A stretch of DNA of 64,000 bases from Pseudotabrizicola algicola (GCF_010915705.1 NZ_JAAIKE010000009.1:1-64000), one strand, 5' to 3'; counted from the stretch's first letter, positions 16,236-24,849 are shown. Made by a program: numbers and translations. The notes: generated by a model from the letters alone, not told the origin.

Positions 16236-18529
16236 GCGACGACAACATCATCCACTTCAGCCCATGGCAGGACTTCAACGACGCCCCGGCGGCCGAAGAT
16301 CCGTTCGGCGTGGAGCCCGACCCGGTCCAGATCGCGACGTTCCTCGATGTCGTGTTCGGCTGGTGCGAAGGCCAGATCCCGGTTCGAGGCTTTGTCGACA
16401 TGGGGCAGGGCAAGGAGGGCCGGCCCCACAACGTCTGGATGGACGCTGACGCCACGGCAGCTGGCAAGCTCGCCACCTTCGCCAACTGGGCCTGGCGCGA
16501 AGGGGCCGCCGTCTACGTGATCCCCGGCACGGTCGCCGGGGCAGGGCAGGCCAAAGCCGCCGAAGTCCTGCAAATGCAGGCATTGGTCGTCGACCTCGAC
16601 GCGGGTGGCATCCCTGCCAAGCTCGCTCATCTGTTGCGTCATCTGGGTCAACCCACCCTGATCATCGAGAGCGGTGGGCGGACGTCCGAAGGTGCAGCCA
16701 AGCTGCATGTCTGGTGGAAGATGACCGAACCCGCCGAGGGGGCGGCGCTGGCCAGTCTTTGCCGCCTGCGGGGCGAGATTGCCCTGAAGGTCGGCGGCGA
16801 CACGCATTTTCGGTCTGCGCACCAGCCGATCAGAGTGGCAGGCACAGTCTATCACAAGCATGGCAACCAGCGGCTGGTGCAAATTCGCGAGCACCATTCC
16901 GTCGAGGTCGATCTCGACGAGTTCGCAGAGCGCGTCGCCGAAATGCCGCCCTTGCCGGGGGCCGGGATGGTCGCCAGCGGCAGTGTCACCCCGGACAAGC
17001 CCCGCCTCGACGATGTCTTGGTGACCCCAGTGCGCGAGGGCGGGCAGGACGACTGGTCCCGTTTTGAGGGGGCATCGGCCGCGATCGGCCATTTCATCCG
17101 CATGGTCCACGAAGGCCGGATGTCGAAGGACGAGGGCTGGCAGGCGATCTGCGGCTACAATTCCGCGATGCTCCGGCCCTCCTGGCCGATCGAGCGCCTT
17201 CAGCGCGAGTCCGAGCGGCTCTGGGATCTGCATGTCCAGAAGAACGGGCCGCCGCTGGTCCGCCTCGACAGCGCGGCCCCCGCGCCCTGCGAAATGCCCA
17301 CCTTCACGCTCGGCGCACTGCTGGACGATACCAGCCCGATGCCCGAGGACATCATCGCGCCCCGCGTCCTGACGCCGGGTGGCTTGCTGGTGCTGGGCGG
17401 TGCGCCGAAGGTCGGCAAGAGCGATCTGACCATCAGCTGGCTCGTGCACATGGCTGCCGGGGTGCCGTTTCTCGGCTTCACCCCGCCGCGCCCGCTGCGG
17501 GTGTTCTACCTGCAGGCCGAGATCCAGTATCACTACCTGCGCGAGCGGTTGGGCCAGATCGCGCTGCCCGCCAGGGTTCTGGCCGCCGCACGCGAAACCT
17601 TCGTGGCAACGCCGAAGCTGAAGCTGCTGCTCGATACCGAGGGCAGCATGCGCGTGGCGCGCGCCATCCAGGCAGCCTTTCCGGATGTGGGCCCAGACAT
17701 CATCTGCATCGACCCGATACGCAACCTCTTCGATGGTGGTCCGGATGGTGGCGGCGAAAACGACAACACCGCCATGATGTTCTTCCTCAAGGACCGGGTC
17801 GAGGTGCTGCGGGATTACATCAACCCCGCTTGCGGGGTGATCCTGGTTCATCACACGCGAAAGCTGTCGAAGCAGCAGCTGAAGGACGATCCGTTCCTCG
17901 CCCTGTCGGGGGCCAGCGCGCTCAGGGGCTTCTACACTTCCGGCCTGATCCTGCATCGGCCGGATGAGGACGCACCGGAGCGCAAGCTCGAGATCGAGCT
18001 CAGGAATGGCCCCGCGCTGCCCTCGAAGCTGATCGACAAGGTTGGCGGCCAGTGGGTCGAGATCAACCCGATGAATGAGCGCCTGGTCCGCGCCGAGGTT
18101 GGCGCGAAATACGACGCCGAGCGCGTGCGCAAGCAGGAGGTGATCCTCTCCATCCTGCTTGAGGAAGCCGCCGAGGGGCGTCTCTATACCGCCAACCAGT
18201 TCGCAGAAGTATTCGAGAACAAGGGCGGTCTGGGCGGCAAGGATGCCATCCGCGACCGGATTGCCGTGCAGGCCACCAAGGGCACCATCAAGTTTGTCCG
18301 CAACGCGGCGCCCTATGGCCTTGGGCCGTCACGCTCGCGCTTTGGCTACCTCTGCGTCGAGGGAATGGTCATGCCCTTGGGGCGCGAGGAGGTCGATCCG
18401 GAGACCGGCGAAGTCAGCCCCGCACGCGTTGCAGTGCTGCCGACCCATTACAAATCGCCCCAGACCGGCGCGCTTCTCGAGGTCGAGAACCCGCATATCT
18501 GGGTCTATCCCGAGGGGGATCGTCCATGA
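16232..18529 (+). CDS. Replicative primase/helicase with RepA-like AAA domain
   Basis: The protein has 765 residues from the ATG at 16232, which overlaps the previous stop. The N-terminal 280 residues resemble a phage primase-type fold (ALVVDLDAGGIPAKL and the LIIESGGRTSEG block). At about 388-396 lies the P-loop GGAPKVGKSD of an AAA_25/RepA-like helicase, with DIICIDPIRNLFDGG (about 488-502) as Walker B and VILVHHTRK (about 535) as the histidine motif. It probably starts phage replication. The C-terminal ~130 residues may be winged-helix. Confidence 0.8.
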   Translation: MSDDNIIHFSPWQDFNDAPAAEDPFGVEPDPVQIATFLDVVFGWCEGQIPVRGFVDMGQGKEGRPHNVWMDADATAAGKLATFANWAWREGAAVYVIPGTVAGAGQAKAAEVLQMQALVVDLDAGGIPAKLAHLLRHLGQPTLIIESGGRTSEGAAKLHVWWKMTEPAEGAALASLCRLRGEIALKVGGDTHFRSAHQPIRVAGTVYHKHGNQRLVQIREHHSVEVDLDEFAERVAEMPPLPGAGMVASGSVTPDKPRLDDVLVTPVREGGQDDWSRFEGASAAIGHFIRMVHEGRMSKDEGWQAICGYNSAMLRPSWPIERLQRESERLWDLHVQKNGPPLVRLDSAAPAPCEMPTFTLGALLDDTSPMPEDIIAPRVLTPGGLLVLGGAPKVGKSDLTISWLVHMAAGVPFLGFTPPRPLRVFYLQAEIQYHYLRERLGQIALPARVLAAARETFVATPKLKLLLDTEGSMRVARAIQAAFPDVGPDIICIDPIRNLFDGGPDGGGENDNTAMMFFLKDRVEVLRDYINPACGVILVHHTRKLSKQQLKDDPFLALSGASALRGFYTSGLILHRPDEDAPERKLEIELRNGPALPSKLIDKVGGQWVEINPMNERLVRAEVGAKYDAERVRKQEVILSILLEEAAEGRLYTANQFAEVFENKGGLGGKDAIRDRIAVQATKGTIKFVRNAAPYGLGPSRSRFGYLCVEGMVMPLGREEVDPETGEVSPARVAVLPTHYKSPQTGALLEVENPHIWVYPEGDRP

Positions 18530-18954
18530 TCGCGCCCGCAGATCGCTTCGCGCGGAATTGCGCAGAGGCCAGTTTGAACCAGATTGGCCAAACTGCCGAA
18601 ACTGCCTCGCCATCCTCACGCAGGACCACGCAGGGTCCAGTTGTGACCAGTTTCGGCCCGCTTCCGAAACTGCCCCTGCAGGATTGCGCGGAAGCCGCAA
18701 CGGCTACGCTGCAACCAGTTTCGGCAGGATCGACCGAAACACACCTCCCGAAACTGGAATTCCCGTTTCCTGTCAGTGTCTTGATCGGTGTTCCAAGTTT
18801 AGGGGGTGAAACCACCCCCTACGGGGGTGGGGGAGAACGCCGCAGGCGGGTTCTCCCTCGCCCACCCCCAGGGGGTTCGCGCGCGGGGCCTGTCACTGGT
18901 CCGATCACGCCGAGTTCCCAATCTGACGTCGCCTTCCACCGAGCAGCCAACTAG
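18526..18954 (+). CDS. Doubtful low-complexity ORF after primase/helicase
   Basis: A 142-codon frame starts with an ATG overlapping the previous stop. The product is rich in Pro, Gly, Ser and Thr and has no domain. Much of it spans the CCGAAACTG repeat cluster and a run of G and C tracts near 18810-18880. It may be translated, but the DNA itself could be the functional element. Confidence 0.3.
   Translation: MIAPADRFARNCAEASLNQIGQTAETASPSSRRTTQGPVVTSFGPLPKLPLQDCAEAATATLQPVSAGSTETHLPKLEFPFPVSVLIGVPSLGGETTPYGGGGERRRRVLPRPPPGGSRAGPVTGPITPSSQSDVAFHRAAN
18568..18756. repeat. Cluster of CCGAAACTG repeats in both orientations
   Basis: Exact copies of CCGAAACTG occur at 18596, 18664 and 18748 on the plus strand and at 18648 and 18716 on the minus strand. 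Partial copies lie at 18568, 18588 and 18734. The pair 18648-18672 forms a hairpin with nine-base arms and a seven-base loop. The place directly after the replication initiator suits iterons, an origin or a regulator array. Confidence 0.55.
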
Positions 18955-18969
18955 AAGAGGAGACCCCCC

Positions 18970-19506
18970 ATGGCTGACCTGTCCTTCGCCACCCAACCCC
19001 ATGTGGTCATCCCCGATCTGCCGACCGCCGTCAGGTCAGGCCTCACCCTGTTGGCCCTCGACCTTGGCACCACGACGGGATGGGCGCTGCATGGCCTTGA
19101 TGGGCTGATCACCAGCGGCACCGTCTCCTTCCGTCCCGGTCGCTTCGATGGCGGTGGCATGCGCTATCTGCGGTTCACCAACTGGCTGGGCGAACTCGAC
19201 CGGCTGTCCGGGCCCATCGCCTCCATCTGGTTCGAAGAGGTCCGTCGCCACGCCGCAACCGACGCCGCCCATGTCTATGGCGGGCTGATGGCCACGCTGA
19301 CCGCATGGGCCGAACTGCGCGGCGTGCCTTACGAGGGCGTCCCGGTCGGCACGATCAAGCGCCACGCTACCGGCAAGGGCAACGCCGACAAGGCGGCGAT
19401 GATTGCCGCCGCCCGGGCAAGGGGCTTCAGTCCCGCCGATGACAACGAGGCTGATGCCATCGCGATCCTGTTCTGGGCGCTCGAGACCAAGGGGGGCCTG
19501 CAATGA
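18970..19506 (+). CDS. RuvC-like Holliday-junction resolvase
   Basis: The 178-residue protein has the RuvC/RNase H arrangement: LALDLGTTTGWA near 20-31 with the first catalytic Asp, WFEEVRRH near 81-88 with a Glu, and DDNEADAIAI near 160-169 with the last acidic pair. Phage RuvC-like enzymes resolve branched DNA before packaging. The GAGGAGA ribosome-binding site is strong. The stop overlaps the next gene. Confidence 0.85.
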   Translation: MADLSFATQPHVVIPDLPTAVRSGLTLLALDLGTTTGWALHGLDGLITSGTVSFRPGRFDGGGMRYLRFTNWLGELDRLSGPIASIWFEEVRRHAATDAAHVYGGLMATLTAWAELRGVPYEGVPVGTIKRHATGKGNADKAAMIAAARARGFSPADDNEADAIAILFWALETKGGLQ

Positions 19507-19709
19507 CCGGGATGCGTTTTGCGCCGAAAGGCTATGGCGGCCGCCGTCGGAACCCCGATGAGGTCAAACGCGATGGCTGGCACGAACAGCGCGTTCTGGC
19601 CGTCGCCCTCGACGATCACCGCCTGACCTGGCCCGAGCGGGAATTGGTGCGCCAGCTAGGCGAGAAGCTTTATGGCCCGGCCAGCAGCGGGCGGGAGGTG
19701 CAGCGATGA
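19503..19709 (+). CDS. Small hypothetical basic protein
   Basis: This 68-residue, Arg-rich protein overlaps both neighbours by four bases (ATGA junctions), which supports real translation. The N-terminal half is basic and the rest is helical (HRLTWPERELVRQLGEKL). There is no recognised family. Confidence 0.6.
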   Translation: MTGMRFAPKGYGGRRRNPDEVKRDGWHEQRVLAVALDDHRLTWPERELVRQLGEKLYGPASSGREVQR

Positions 19710-20134
19710 CCGTGTGGACCCCCGCGCTGGTCGAGGAACGACTGGCCGAAGCCGCCTTCGTCCTGAAGCGTCTGCCCGAGCCGCGCAGGCAGGGTTACTT
19801 CAGCACCTGGCCTGCGGTCCTGCACAGCTTTGGCGACAACGTCGGGCAGGAACCCAAACCTATGCGCGTGCTTCCCTCGCCGCAGGCAATCAGCCGCATG
19901 GAGGAAACGCTGACCTGGACTGCCTGCCTCGAGCCGGTGGACGGTCGCATCGTCTGGATGAAAGCCCATGGCGAGCGGTGGAAGGAGATCTGCTGGTCCG
20001 CGGGGCTGCACCGGTCGGCGGCACATCAGCACTGGCAATTCGGCCTCGCGGTGATCGCTCTCACTCTCAACAAGCGGCGGTTCAACCGCAACCTGTCGAA
20101 GCAGAGGGTGATCGAACTGGCCCGTGGCGCGTAA
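19706..20134 (+). CDS. DUF6362-like phage regulator
   Basis: This 142-residue protein begins VWTPALVEERLAEAAFVLKRLPEPR, which I recognise as the start of a common small phage family in alphaproteobacteria (DUF6362). The helical C-terminus (WKEICWSAGLHRSAAHQHW) looks like a helix-turn-helix, so DNA binding is likely. It is the last gene of the replication operon before a 412-base gap. Confidence 0.65.
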   Translation: MTVWTPALVEERLAEAAFVLKRLPEPRRQGYFSTWPAVLHSFGDNVGQEPKPMRVLPSPQAISRMEETLTWTACLEPVDGRIVWMKAHGERWKEICWSAGLHRSAAHQHWQFGLAVIALTLNKRRFNRNLSKQRVIELARGA

Positions 20135-20546
20135 ACCTGCGCGCCAGATAGAAAATTGTCCGCCGGACAGTTTTCGAAGGGACAGAAAGCCCTCTCCCGG
20201 GCTAGAAAGTTGATATGCTCGGGAGAGGAGCGCGCGGGGCAGGGGGGCCACTGGCTTCCGGTATCCAGCGGGAGTCCGGCCGGGGTCCAACCCGAGGGAG
20301 TTTCCGGTTCCTTCCGGGCAACATTCGTATGCTGGCGGGCGAAGCGCGGCGCATCGCTAGCGACAGGGCCGGATTTTTGGGAAGCCACCAGGAAGCCAGC
20401 GCTGCCTGAACCCGCCTGAAACACCGCAAAATCAAACTCTTGAAGCTGGACACCCCAATGGCCGCTGGACCCCGCGTGGAGTCCAGTCTGGACCCCGGCG
20501 TCCGGAAGCCAGGGGTTTCCACCCTGATCCGAGGAATGACCCGCCG
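20135..20546. other. 412-base gap between replication and methyltransferase genes
   Basis: I see no gene with support here. An 87-codon plus-strand frame at 20156 lacks a motif. CTGGACCCCG occurs at 20465 and 20488, and its reverse complement begins the line at 20281, so the gap may hold a structured control site. Confidence 0.45.
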
Positions 20547-21923
20547 ATGACGCTGAGCTTTGCCCCGGATCGGATCGAGATGTGGCCACTGGCGAGGCTG
20601 CAGCCCTACGCCCGCAATGCGAAAACGCATTGCGCGGATCAGGTCGCGAAGATCGCTGCCAGCATGGCCGAGTTTGGCTGGACCGTACCCTGCCTCGTGG
20701 CGGAGGATGGCGAACTGATTGCAGGGCACGGCCGGGTGCTGGCGGCGACACAACTGGGGCTGACCGAAGCGCCGGTGATCGTTCTCGGGCATCTGACGGA
20801 GGCGCAGCGTCGGGCTTACCGGATCGCGGACAACAAGCTGACGGAACTCGGCACCTGGGACGAGGCGCTGTTGTCGGCGGAACTGAACGACCTACTGGCC
20901 GAGGATTTCGACCTGTCGCTTGTCGGGTTTTCCGATGGCGAACTCGACAATCTGCTTGCCTTTGTGCCGGAGGGGGACGGGGAAGAAGGTGGCGCCGGGG
21001 GCTCCGTGCCGCCGGTGACCATTCCCGAACCGCCGCGCAACCCGGCGTCTCGCACGGGTGATCTGTGGATCCTCGGCGATCACCGGCTGCTCTGCGGCGA
21101 CAGCACCAGCGCAGCCGACGTGCGCCGCCTGATGAATGGCGAGCGCGCGATCCTGTTCGCGACGGACCCGCCGTATCTGGTGGACTACGACGGCTCGAAC
21201 CATCCGACCCGGAACAAGGACTGGTCAGCGTCCTACGGCACCACGTGGGACGACAGTTCGCAGGGCGCGGAACTCTACGACGGTTTCATCGCGGCGGCCG
21301 TGGCCGAGGCCATCGCCGACGATGCCGCCTGGTATTGCTGGCATGCCTCGCGCCGCCAGGCGATGCTGGAAGCCTGCTGGGAGAAGGCTGGTGCCTTCGT
21401 CCATCAGCAGATCATCTGGGTGAAGGACCGCGGAGTTCTGACCCGGTCGCATTACCTCTGGAAGCACGAACCCTGTTTCATGGGCTGGCGTCGCCCGAAC
21501 CGCCCGCCGAAGGTGGCCGAGGAAACGCTGCCATCCACATGGGCGCTGCCCAGCTTCGCAAAGGACGACCGGCCCGACCATCCGACGCCGAAGCCGCTCG
21601 ACGCCTTCGGGATCCCGATGCGCCAGCATGTGGCGCGGGGCGGCCTCTGCTACGAGCCGTTCTCGGGCTCCGGATCGCAGATCATGGCGGGCGAAGCCAA
21701 TGGCCGACGCATCTTCGCGATGGAAATCAGCCCGGCCTATGTCGATGTCGCCGTGGAGCGCTGGCAGGCCGAGACCGGCCGCGACGCGATCCGCGACGGT
21801 GACGGAAGGACATTCGCGCAGGTGAGGACCGAGCGGCTGGGCGACGATGCCGACGCACGGGCCGATGCGACGGACACGGACGCCGCCCCCGAACCCGCGC
21901 GAAAGCGCAAGACCGCCGCGTGA
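20547..21923 (+). CDS. ParB domain - DNA N6-adenine/N4-cytosine methyltransferase
   Basis: The 458-residue protein joins a ParB/sulfiredoxin-like domain at about 15-110 (LQPYARNAKTH, GHGRVLAA, RIADNKLTE) to a beta-class DNA methyltransferase. The catalytic motif IV DPPY is at about 209-212, and the AdoMet motif I FSGSGS at about 371-376. Phages use this fusion to methylate their own DNA against host restriction. The last 30 residues are charged and disordered. The next methyltransferase starts just after the stop. Confidence 0.9.
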   Translation: MTLSFAPDRIEMWPLARLQPYARNAKTHCADQVAKIAASMAEFGWTVPCLVAEDGELIAGHGRVLAATQLGLTEAPVIVLGHLTEAQRRAYRIADNKLTELGTWDEALLSAELNDLLAEDFDLSLVGFSDGELDNLLAFVPEGDGEEGGAGGSVPPVTIPEPPRNPASRTGDLWILGDHRLLCGDSTSAADVRRLMNGERAILFATDPPYLVDYDGSNHPTRNKDWSASYGTTWDDSSQGAELYDGFIAAAVAEAIADDAAWYCWHASRRQAMLEACWEKAGAFVHQQIIWVKDRGVLTRSHYLWKHEPCFMGWRRPNRPPKVAEETLPSTWALPSFAKDDRPDHPTPKPLDAFGIPMRQHVARGGLCYEPFSGSGSQIMAGEANGRRIFAMEISPAYVDVAVERWQAETGRDAIRDGDGRTFAQVRTERLGDDADARADATDTDAAPEPARKRKTAA

Positions 21924-21924
21924 C

Positions 21925-23022
21925 ATGCATGACCTGGCTTTACCTTCCTCCGGACGCGCTTCCGGAGCCGGAGACGCATGCCTCTTCGGCCTCTCCCTCT
22001 GCTCCGGCGCAGGCGGGCTCGATCTCGGGCTTGTCCTCGCCATCCCCGGATATCGTGCTGTGGGCCATGTCGAACGGGAAACCTACGCCGCAGCCACTCT
22101 CGTGGCGCGGATGGAAGACGCGTCCCTGGATCGCGCGCCTGTCTGGGACGACGTTGGAACCTTCGACGGCCGCCCTTGGCGCGGCGCGGTGGACATCGTC
22201 ACTGCGGGCTATCCGTGCCAGCCGTTCTCGGTCGCGGGCAAGCGCCGGGGTGCCGACGACCCGCGCCACCTCTGGCCCCATGTCGCCCGCATCATCGACG
22301 AGGTCCGGCCGCCCTTCGTCTTCCTCGAGAATGTCGCTCATCATCTCCGTCTCGGCTTCCCCGAAGTCGCCAGCGGAATGGTCGGCATGGGCTACCGCCT
22401 TGCGGCAGGCCTCTTCACGGCGGCGGAAGTCGGCGCGCCCCACAAGCGCGAACGGCTGTTCATCCTTGCCATCCGCGAGGGGGACGAGCTGGCCGACCCC
22501 GCGCGCCTGCTCTGGGACCCGGTCGAGTGGCGGGAACCGGACGGAGCTGCTGCGGCTCTGGCCGACGCCGAGGGCCAGCGCGAACGAGAACCGGCAGACG
22601 AAGCCGACGCCTTCGCAAGCGGCGGGGCAGCATGGGATGAACCTCGCGACGACGGCCGCGCTCTGGCCGACGCCGATGGCGAACGACGGCTGCAAGCCGA
22701 GCGCGGGCAACCGTCGCTTGGCCGACCTGACCCATTCGGCGGGGATGTGGATGACGCCGACGGCTCGAGACCACAAGGATGGGGCGACCACCTTGGCGAA
22801 CACGCCGGTGAACGGGCTGCTTGGCCGCCAGGTCCTGGTGACACCGACGGCTGGGCCGAATACCTCCGACGTGCGCCGAACCTTGAACCCGCTGTTCGTC
22901 GAGGCGCTGATGGGCTGGCCCACCGGGTGGACCGGCTTCGCCTCTGTGGCAACGGCGTGGTCCCCTTGGTTGCGGCGCATGCGCTGCGAACTCTGGCAGT
23001 TGAACTGCTGGCCGATGGATGA
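21925..23022 (+). CDS. DNA C5-cytosine methyltransferase
   Basis: This 365-residue protein has the C5-methyltransferase motifs in order: FGLSLCSGAGGLDLG (motif I, about 15-29), PCQPFS (IV, about 95-100) with the catalytic Cys, FLENV (VI, about 134-138), PHKRERLF (VIII) and GNGVVP (X, near 340). The region between VIII and X is rich in LADADG-like segments. It lies one base after the ParB-methyltransferase stop and probably adds a second protective mark. A second full-length frame overlaps it (see 21929). Confidence 0.85.
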   Translation: MHDLALPSSGRASGAGDACLFGLSLCSGAGGLDLGLVLAIPGYRAVGHVERETYAAATLVARMEDASLDRAPVWDDVGTFDGRPWRGAVDIVTAGYPCQPFSVAGKRRGADDPRHLWPHVARIIDEVRPPFVFLENVAHHLRLGFPEVASGMVGMGYRLAAGLFTAAEVGAPHKRERLFILAIREGDELADPARLLWDPVEWREPDGAAAALADAEGQREREPADEADAFASGGAAWDEPRDDGRALADADGERRLQAERGQPSLGRPDPFGGDVDDADGSRPQGWGDHLGEHAGERAAWPPGPGDTDGWAEYLRRAPNLEPAVRRGADGLAHRVDRLRLCGNGVVPLVAAHALRTLAVELLADG

Positions 23023-23035
23023 GGTGGCGGCATGA
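21929..23035 (+). other. Full-length alternative reading frame over the C5 methyltransferase
   Basis: In the +1 frame an ATG four bases after the methyltransferase start opens a 369-codon frame across the whole gene. Its product contains SNGKPTPQPLSWRGWKTRPW, three LWPTPxAxDG-like blocks, and TLNPLFVEALMGWPTGWTGF, sequence types I recall from deposited alphaproteobacterial phage proteins. Its stop overlaps the ATG of the next gene (ATGA), like other junctions in this operon; the methyltransferase stop is 13 bases earlier. It may be a real overprinted gene, an ancestral C-terminus, or a by-product of high GC. Confidence 0.4.
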
Positions 23036-23241
23036 AGCAAACCCGCCTCATGTCGCTGGTCGAGTCCGTCGCCAACGTGATCGTCGGCTATGGCGTCGCC
23101 GTGGTCACGCAGATCGTGATCTTCCCTATCTTCGGGCTGCACACGACGCTGGCCCAGAACCTGAAGATGGGCGCGGTGTTCACCGTGGTCAGCATCGCGC
23201 GGTCCTACGTCCTGCGGCGGCTGTTCGAAAGGTTCCGTTGA
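23032..23241 (+). CDS. Small two-helix membrane protein
   Basis: This 69-residue protein has two hydrophobic segments (about 12-33 and 44-60) and a basic C-terminus (RRLFERFR). It resembles the DUF7220-type phage inner-membrane proteins. GAGGTGG precedes the ATG. It closes the methyltransferase operon. A part in host-envelope takeover is possible but not shown. Confidence 0.7.
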   Translation: MKQTRLMSLVESVANVIVGYGVAVVTQIVIFPIFGLHTTLAQNLKMGAVFTVVSIARSYVLRRLFERFR

Positions 23242-23279
23242 CGTGATGCGGGACGATCATTTATCCTGGCGCTGCTGCG

Positions 23280-23299
23280 AATTCGGCCACGGCCGAATT
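23280..23299. other. Perfect nine-base hairpin
   Basis: AATTCGGCC and GGCCGAATT flank a two-base loop. No T-run follows, so it may be an operator or a structured RNA end and not a simple terminator. It lies in the 230-base gap before the HNH gene. Confidence 0.45.
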
Positions 23300-23471
23300 G
23301 AGTAAGCCAGCGGCTACTCTGACCTGAGGTCTTTTCCTGCAGGTTTCGCGGTCCGGCATGCGGAGCCACGGATTACCGGGCCTCGCGCGAGCAGGAGCTT
23401 CCAGCCGGGGAGCGTCCGTTACGGGCGTCGCGCATTCGCTTCTCACGAAGTCGAATGAAAGGGCCCGTGTA

Positions 23472-23846
23472 ATGGGATTTGTTAAACGTATCCGTCAAAG
23501 GAAGATGATAGCCCAAGGTGGCCGCTGCTACTATTGCGGCCTGCCGATGTGGGACGATGCTGTGGAAGCCGCATCTTCTCAACGAAACTACCAAACGAGG
23601 CGGACCCCAAAGGCGCTACGCTGCACCGCCGAGCATCTACACGCCCGCTCCGACGGTGGTCGCGACACGGATGAGAACATCGTTGCGGCGTGCTGGTACT
23701 GCAACAGCCAGCGCCATAAGCGGAAGTGCCCGCCCTCGCCCGAAGAGCATCGCGTGTATGTCCAGAAGCGCATGGCAGCCGGAAAGTGGCTGCTGGCGCA
23801 GGTGTCATTGGTCGGTCTCACAGCGACACTGACGAGGCCATTGTAG
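23472..23846 (+). CDS. HNH endonuclease
   Basis: The 124-residue product has CYYC near 18-21, then CTAEHLHARSDGG near 52-64 with the catalytic His, and NIVAACWYCNSQR, the asparagine and second cysteine pair of a treble-clef HNH nuclease. An HNH gene just before the terminase is typical of siphoviruses, where it assists packaging cleavage. Base use is less GC-rich than the neighbours, suggesting separate acquisition. The ATG at 23472 is used; the longer frame from 23358 has no support. Confidence 0.85.
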   Translation: MGFVKRIRQRKMIAQGGRCYYCGLPMWDDAVEAASSQRNYQTRRTPKALRCTAEHLHARSDGGRDTDENIVAACWYCNSQRHKRKCPPSPEEHRVYVQKRMAAGKWLLAQVSLVGLTATLTRPL

Positions 23847-23897
23847 ATAAAGGCCGCCGCCCAGTCGGGGCGGCGGCGTCGCATTTCTGGCGTTGGG

Positions 23898-24416
23898 TCA
23901 GGCGCCGGGAAGCCGGTAGACCCGCCCGCGCCCCTCTACCTTCTCCGAGGTCACCTCGAGCCCGAGCTTCTTCTTCAGAGCACCGGCCATCGCGCCGCGT
24001 ACCGTGTGCGACTGCCAGTCCGTCGCTGCCATGATCTCCTCGATTGTGGCGCCGTCCGGTGCCCGCAACATTTCAATCAGCGCTTCCTGCTTGGTGCCCT
24101 TCCGGCGCGGGGAAGATGTGGTGACGTTTTCGGCTGGTGTCGTGGTGGCATCGTGCTCGGTGATCCCGAGCATGCTCTGTGCCAGCGGCGTTGCGCGCAA
24201 GGTGATCGGGCCGCGCGCCTCGTCGTGCCGCCAGACGGTGTTGATGTCGGTGGCCGGGACTTCTTCGATCAGCCCGAGCTTCAGGAGGCTCTTGCAGACA
24301 TTGCCGACAGCGCCGCCCTTCAGCTTGGCGGTGACGGGGAATACCGCGCCACCATCACGCGCGCAGGCCGCCGAGAGGACAACGGCTTGGGTGTCGGTCA
24401 GCTGGATCTGGGTCAT
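23898..24416 (-). CDS. DUF3489-like protein
   Basis: The 172-residue protein has an N-terminal helical part and a C-terminal winged-helix segment (KQEALIEMLRAPDGATIEEIMAATDW and the following helix), which matches DUF3489. The family is frequent in alphaproteobacterial phages and islands and probably binds DNA. It runs against the flanking phage genes, which suggests a regulator or a moron with its own promoter. Confidence 0.75.
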   Translation of the reverse strand: MTQIQLTDTQAVVLSAACARDGGAVFPVTAKLKGGAVGNVCKSLLKLGLIEEVPATDINTVWRHDEARGPITLRATPLAQSMLGITEHDATTTPAENVTTSSPRRKGTKQEALIEMLRAPDGATIEEIMAATDWQSHTVRGAMAGALKKKLGLEVTSEKVEGRGRVYRLPGA

Positions 24417-24512
24417 GGGGTCGTCTCCGTTCTCGGGGCCGCGACCGTCGCAGCCCTTCTACGACCCCAAGCCGCGCTGGGCGCGCGGCTGGAGCTTTGG
24501 CGTTGCGGTTGG

Positions 24513-24737
24513 TCAGATGGCGTGCTCGCCCTCCCTGAAGGCGCTGTCGCTGATCTCGCGCAGCTTGGCGCGGTAGTGGTTCAGGGTGCCGACGTGGCCC
24601 CAGTGGATCTCGTCGGGGCTGGTCTCGAAATGGTCCGCGCTGAGGGCGGCGAGCCGCTCCAGCATCGCGTCGATCTCGGCCTTGGCGTCGATGAAGGCGT
24701 CGAGGGCTTTGGTGTTATCGGTGGCGCGGCGGGTCAT
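24513..24737 (-). CDS. Small hypothetical phage protein
   Basis: This 74-residue helical protein starts at ATG 24737 with AAGGAGCC upstream; a longer frame to 24860 is rejected. It is co-oriented with the DUF3489-like gene, about 96 bases upstream of it, and is probably its operon partner. No domain is recognised. Confidence 0.65.
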   Translation of the reverse strand: MTRRATDNTKALDAFIDAKAEIDAMLERLAALSADHFETSPDEIHWGHVGTLNHYRAKLREISDSAFREGEHAI

Positions 24738-24799
24738 TTCGGTGGCTCCTTGGCGAGTTGCATCGTCCTTGTGGGATGAACGTTCGCTCCAGGGGCGCA

Positions 24800-24818
24800 G
24801 CTTATCAACTCGATAAGC
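24800..24818. promoter_or_regulatory. Inverted repeat in divergent promoter region
   Basis: GCTTATC and GATAAGC form a perfect seven-base inverted repeat around AACTC, between the minus-strand pair and the terminase operon. It is well placed to be an operator for either direction. Confidence 0.45.
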
Positions 24819-24849
24819 ACATGAATCTGAATGATAATCGGAGCCGTCG

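Noticed and set aside
15980-17956. 658-codon minus-strand frame opposite the nuclease and primase/helicase genes
   Set aside because: Antisense to two genes with clear motifs; its composition is that of a shadow frame.
20156-20419. 87-codon ORF in the gap after the DUF6362-like gene
   Set aside because: No ribosome-binding site, domain or codon pattern supports it.
24006-24779. 257-codon plus-strand frame opposite the DUF3489-like gene
   Set aside because: The minus-strand genes have proper ribosome-binding sites and a recognised family; this frame has neither.
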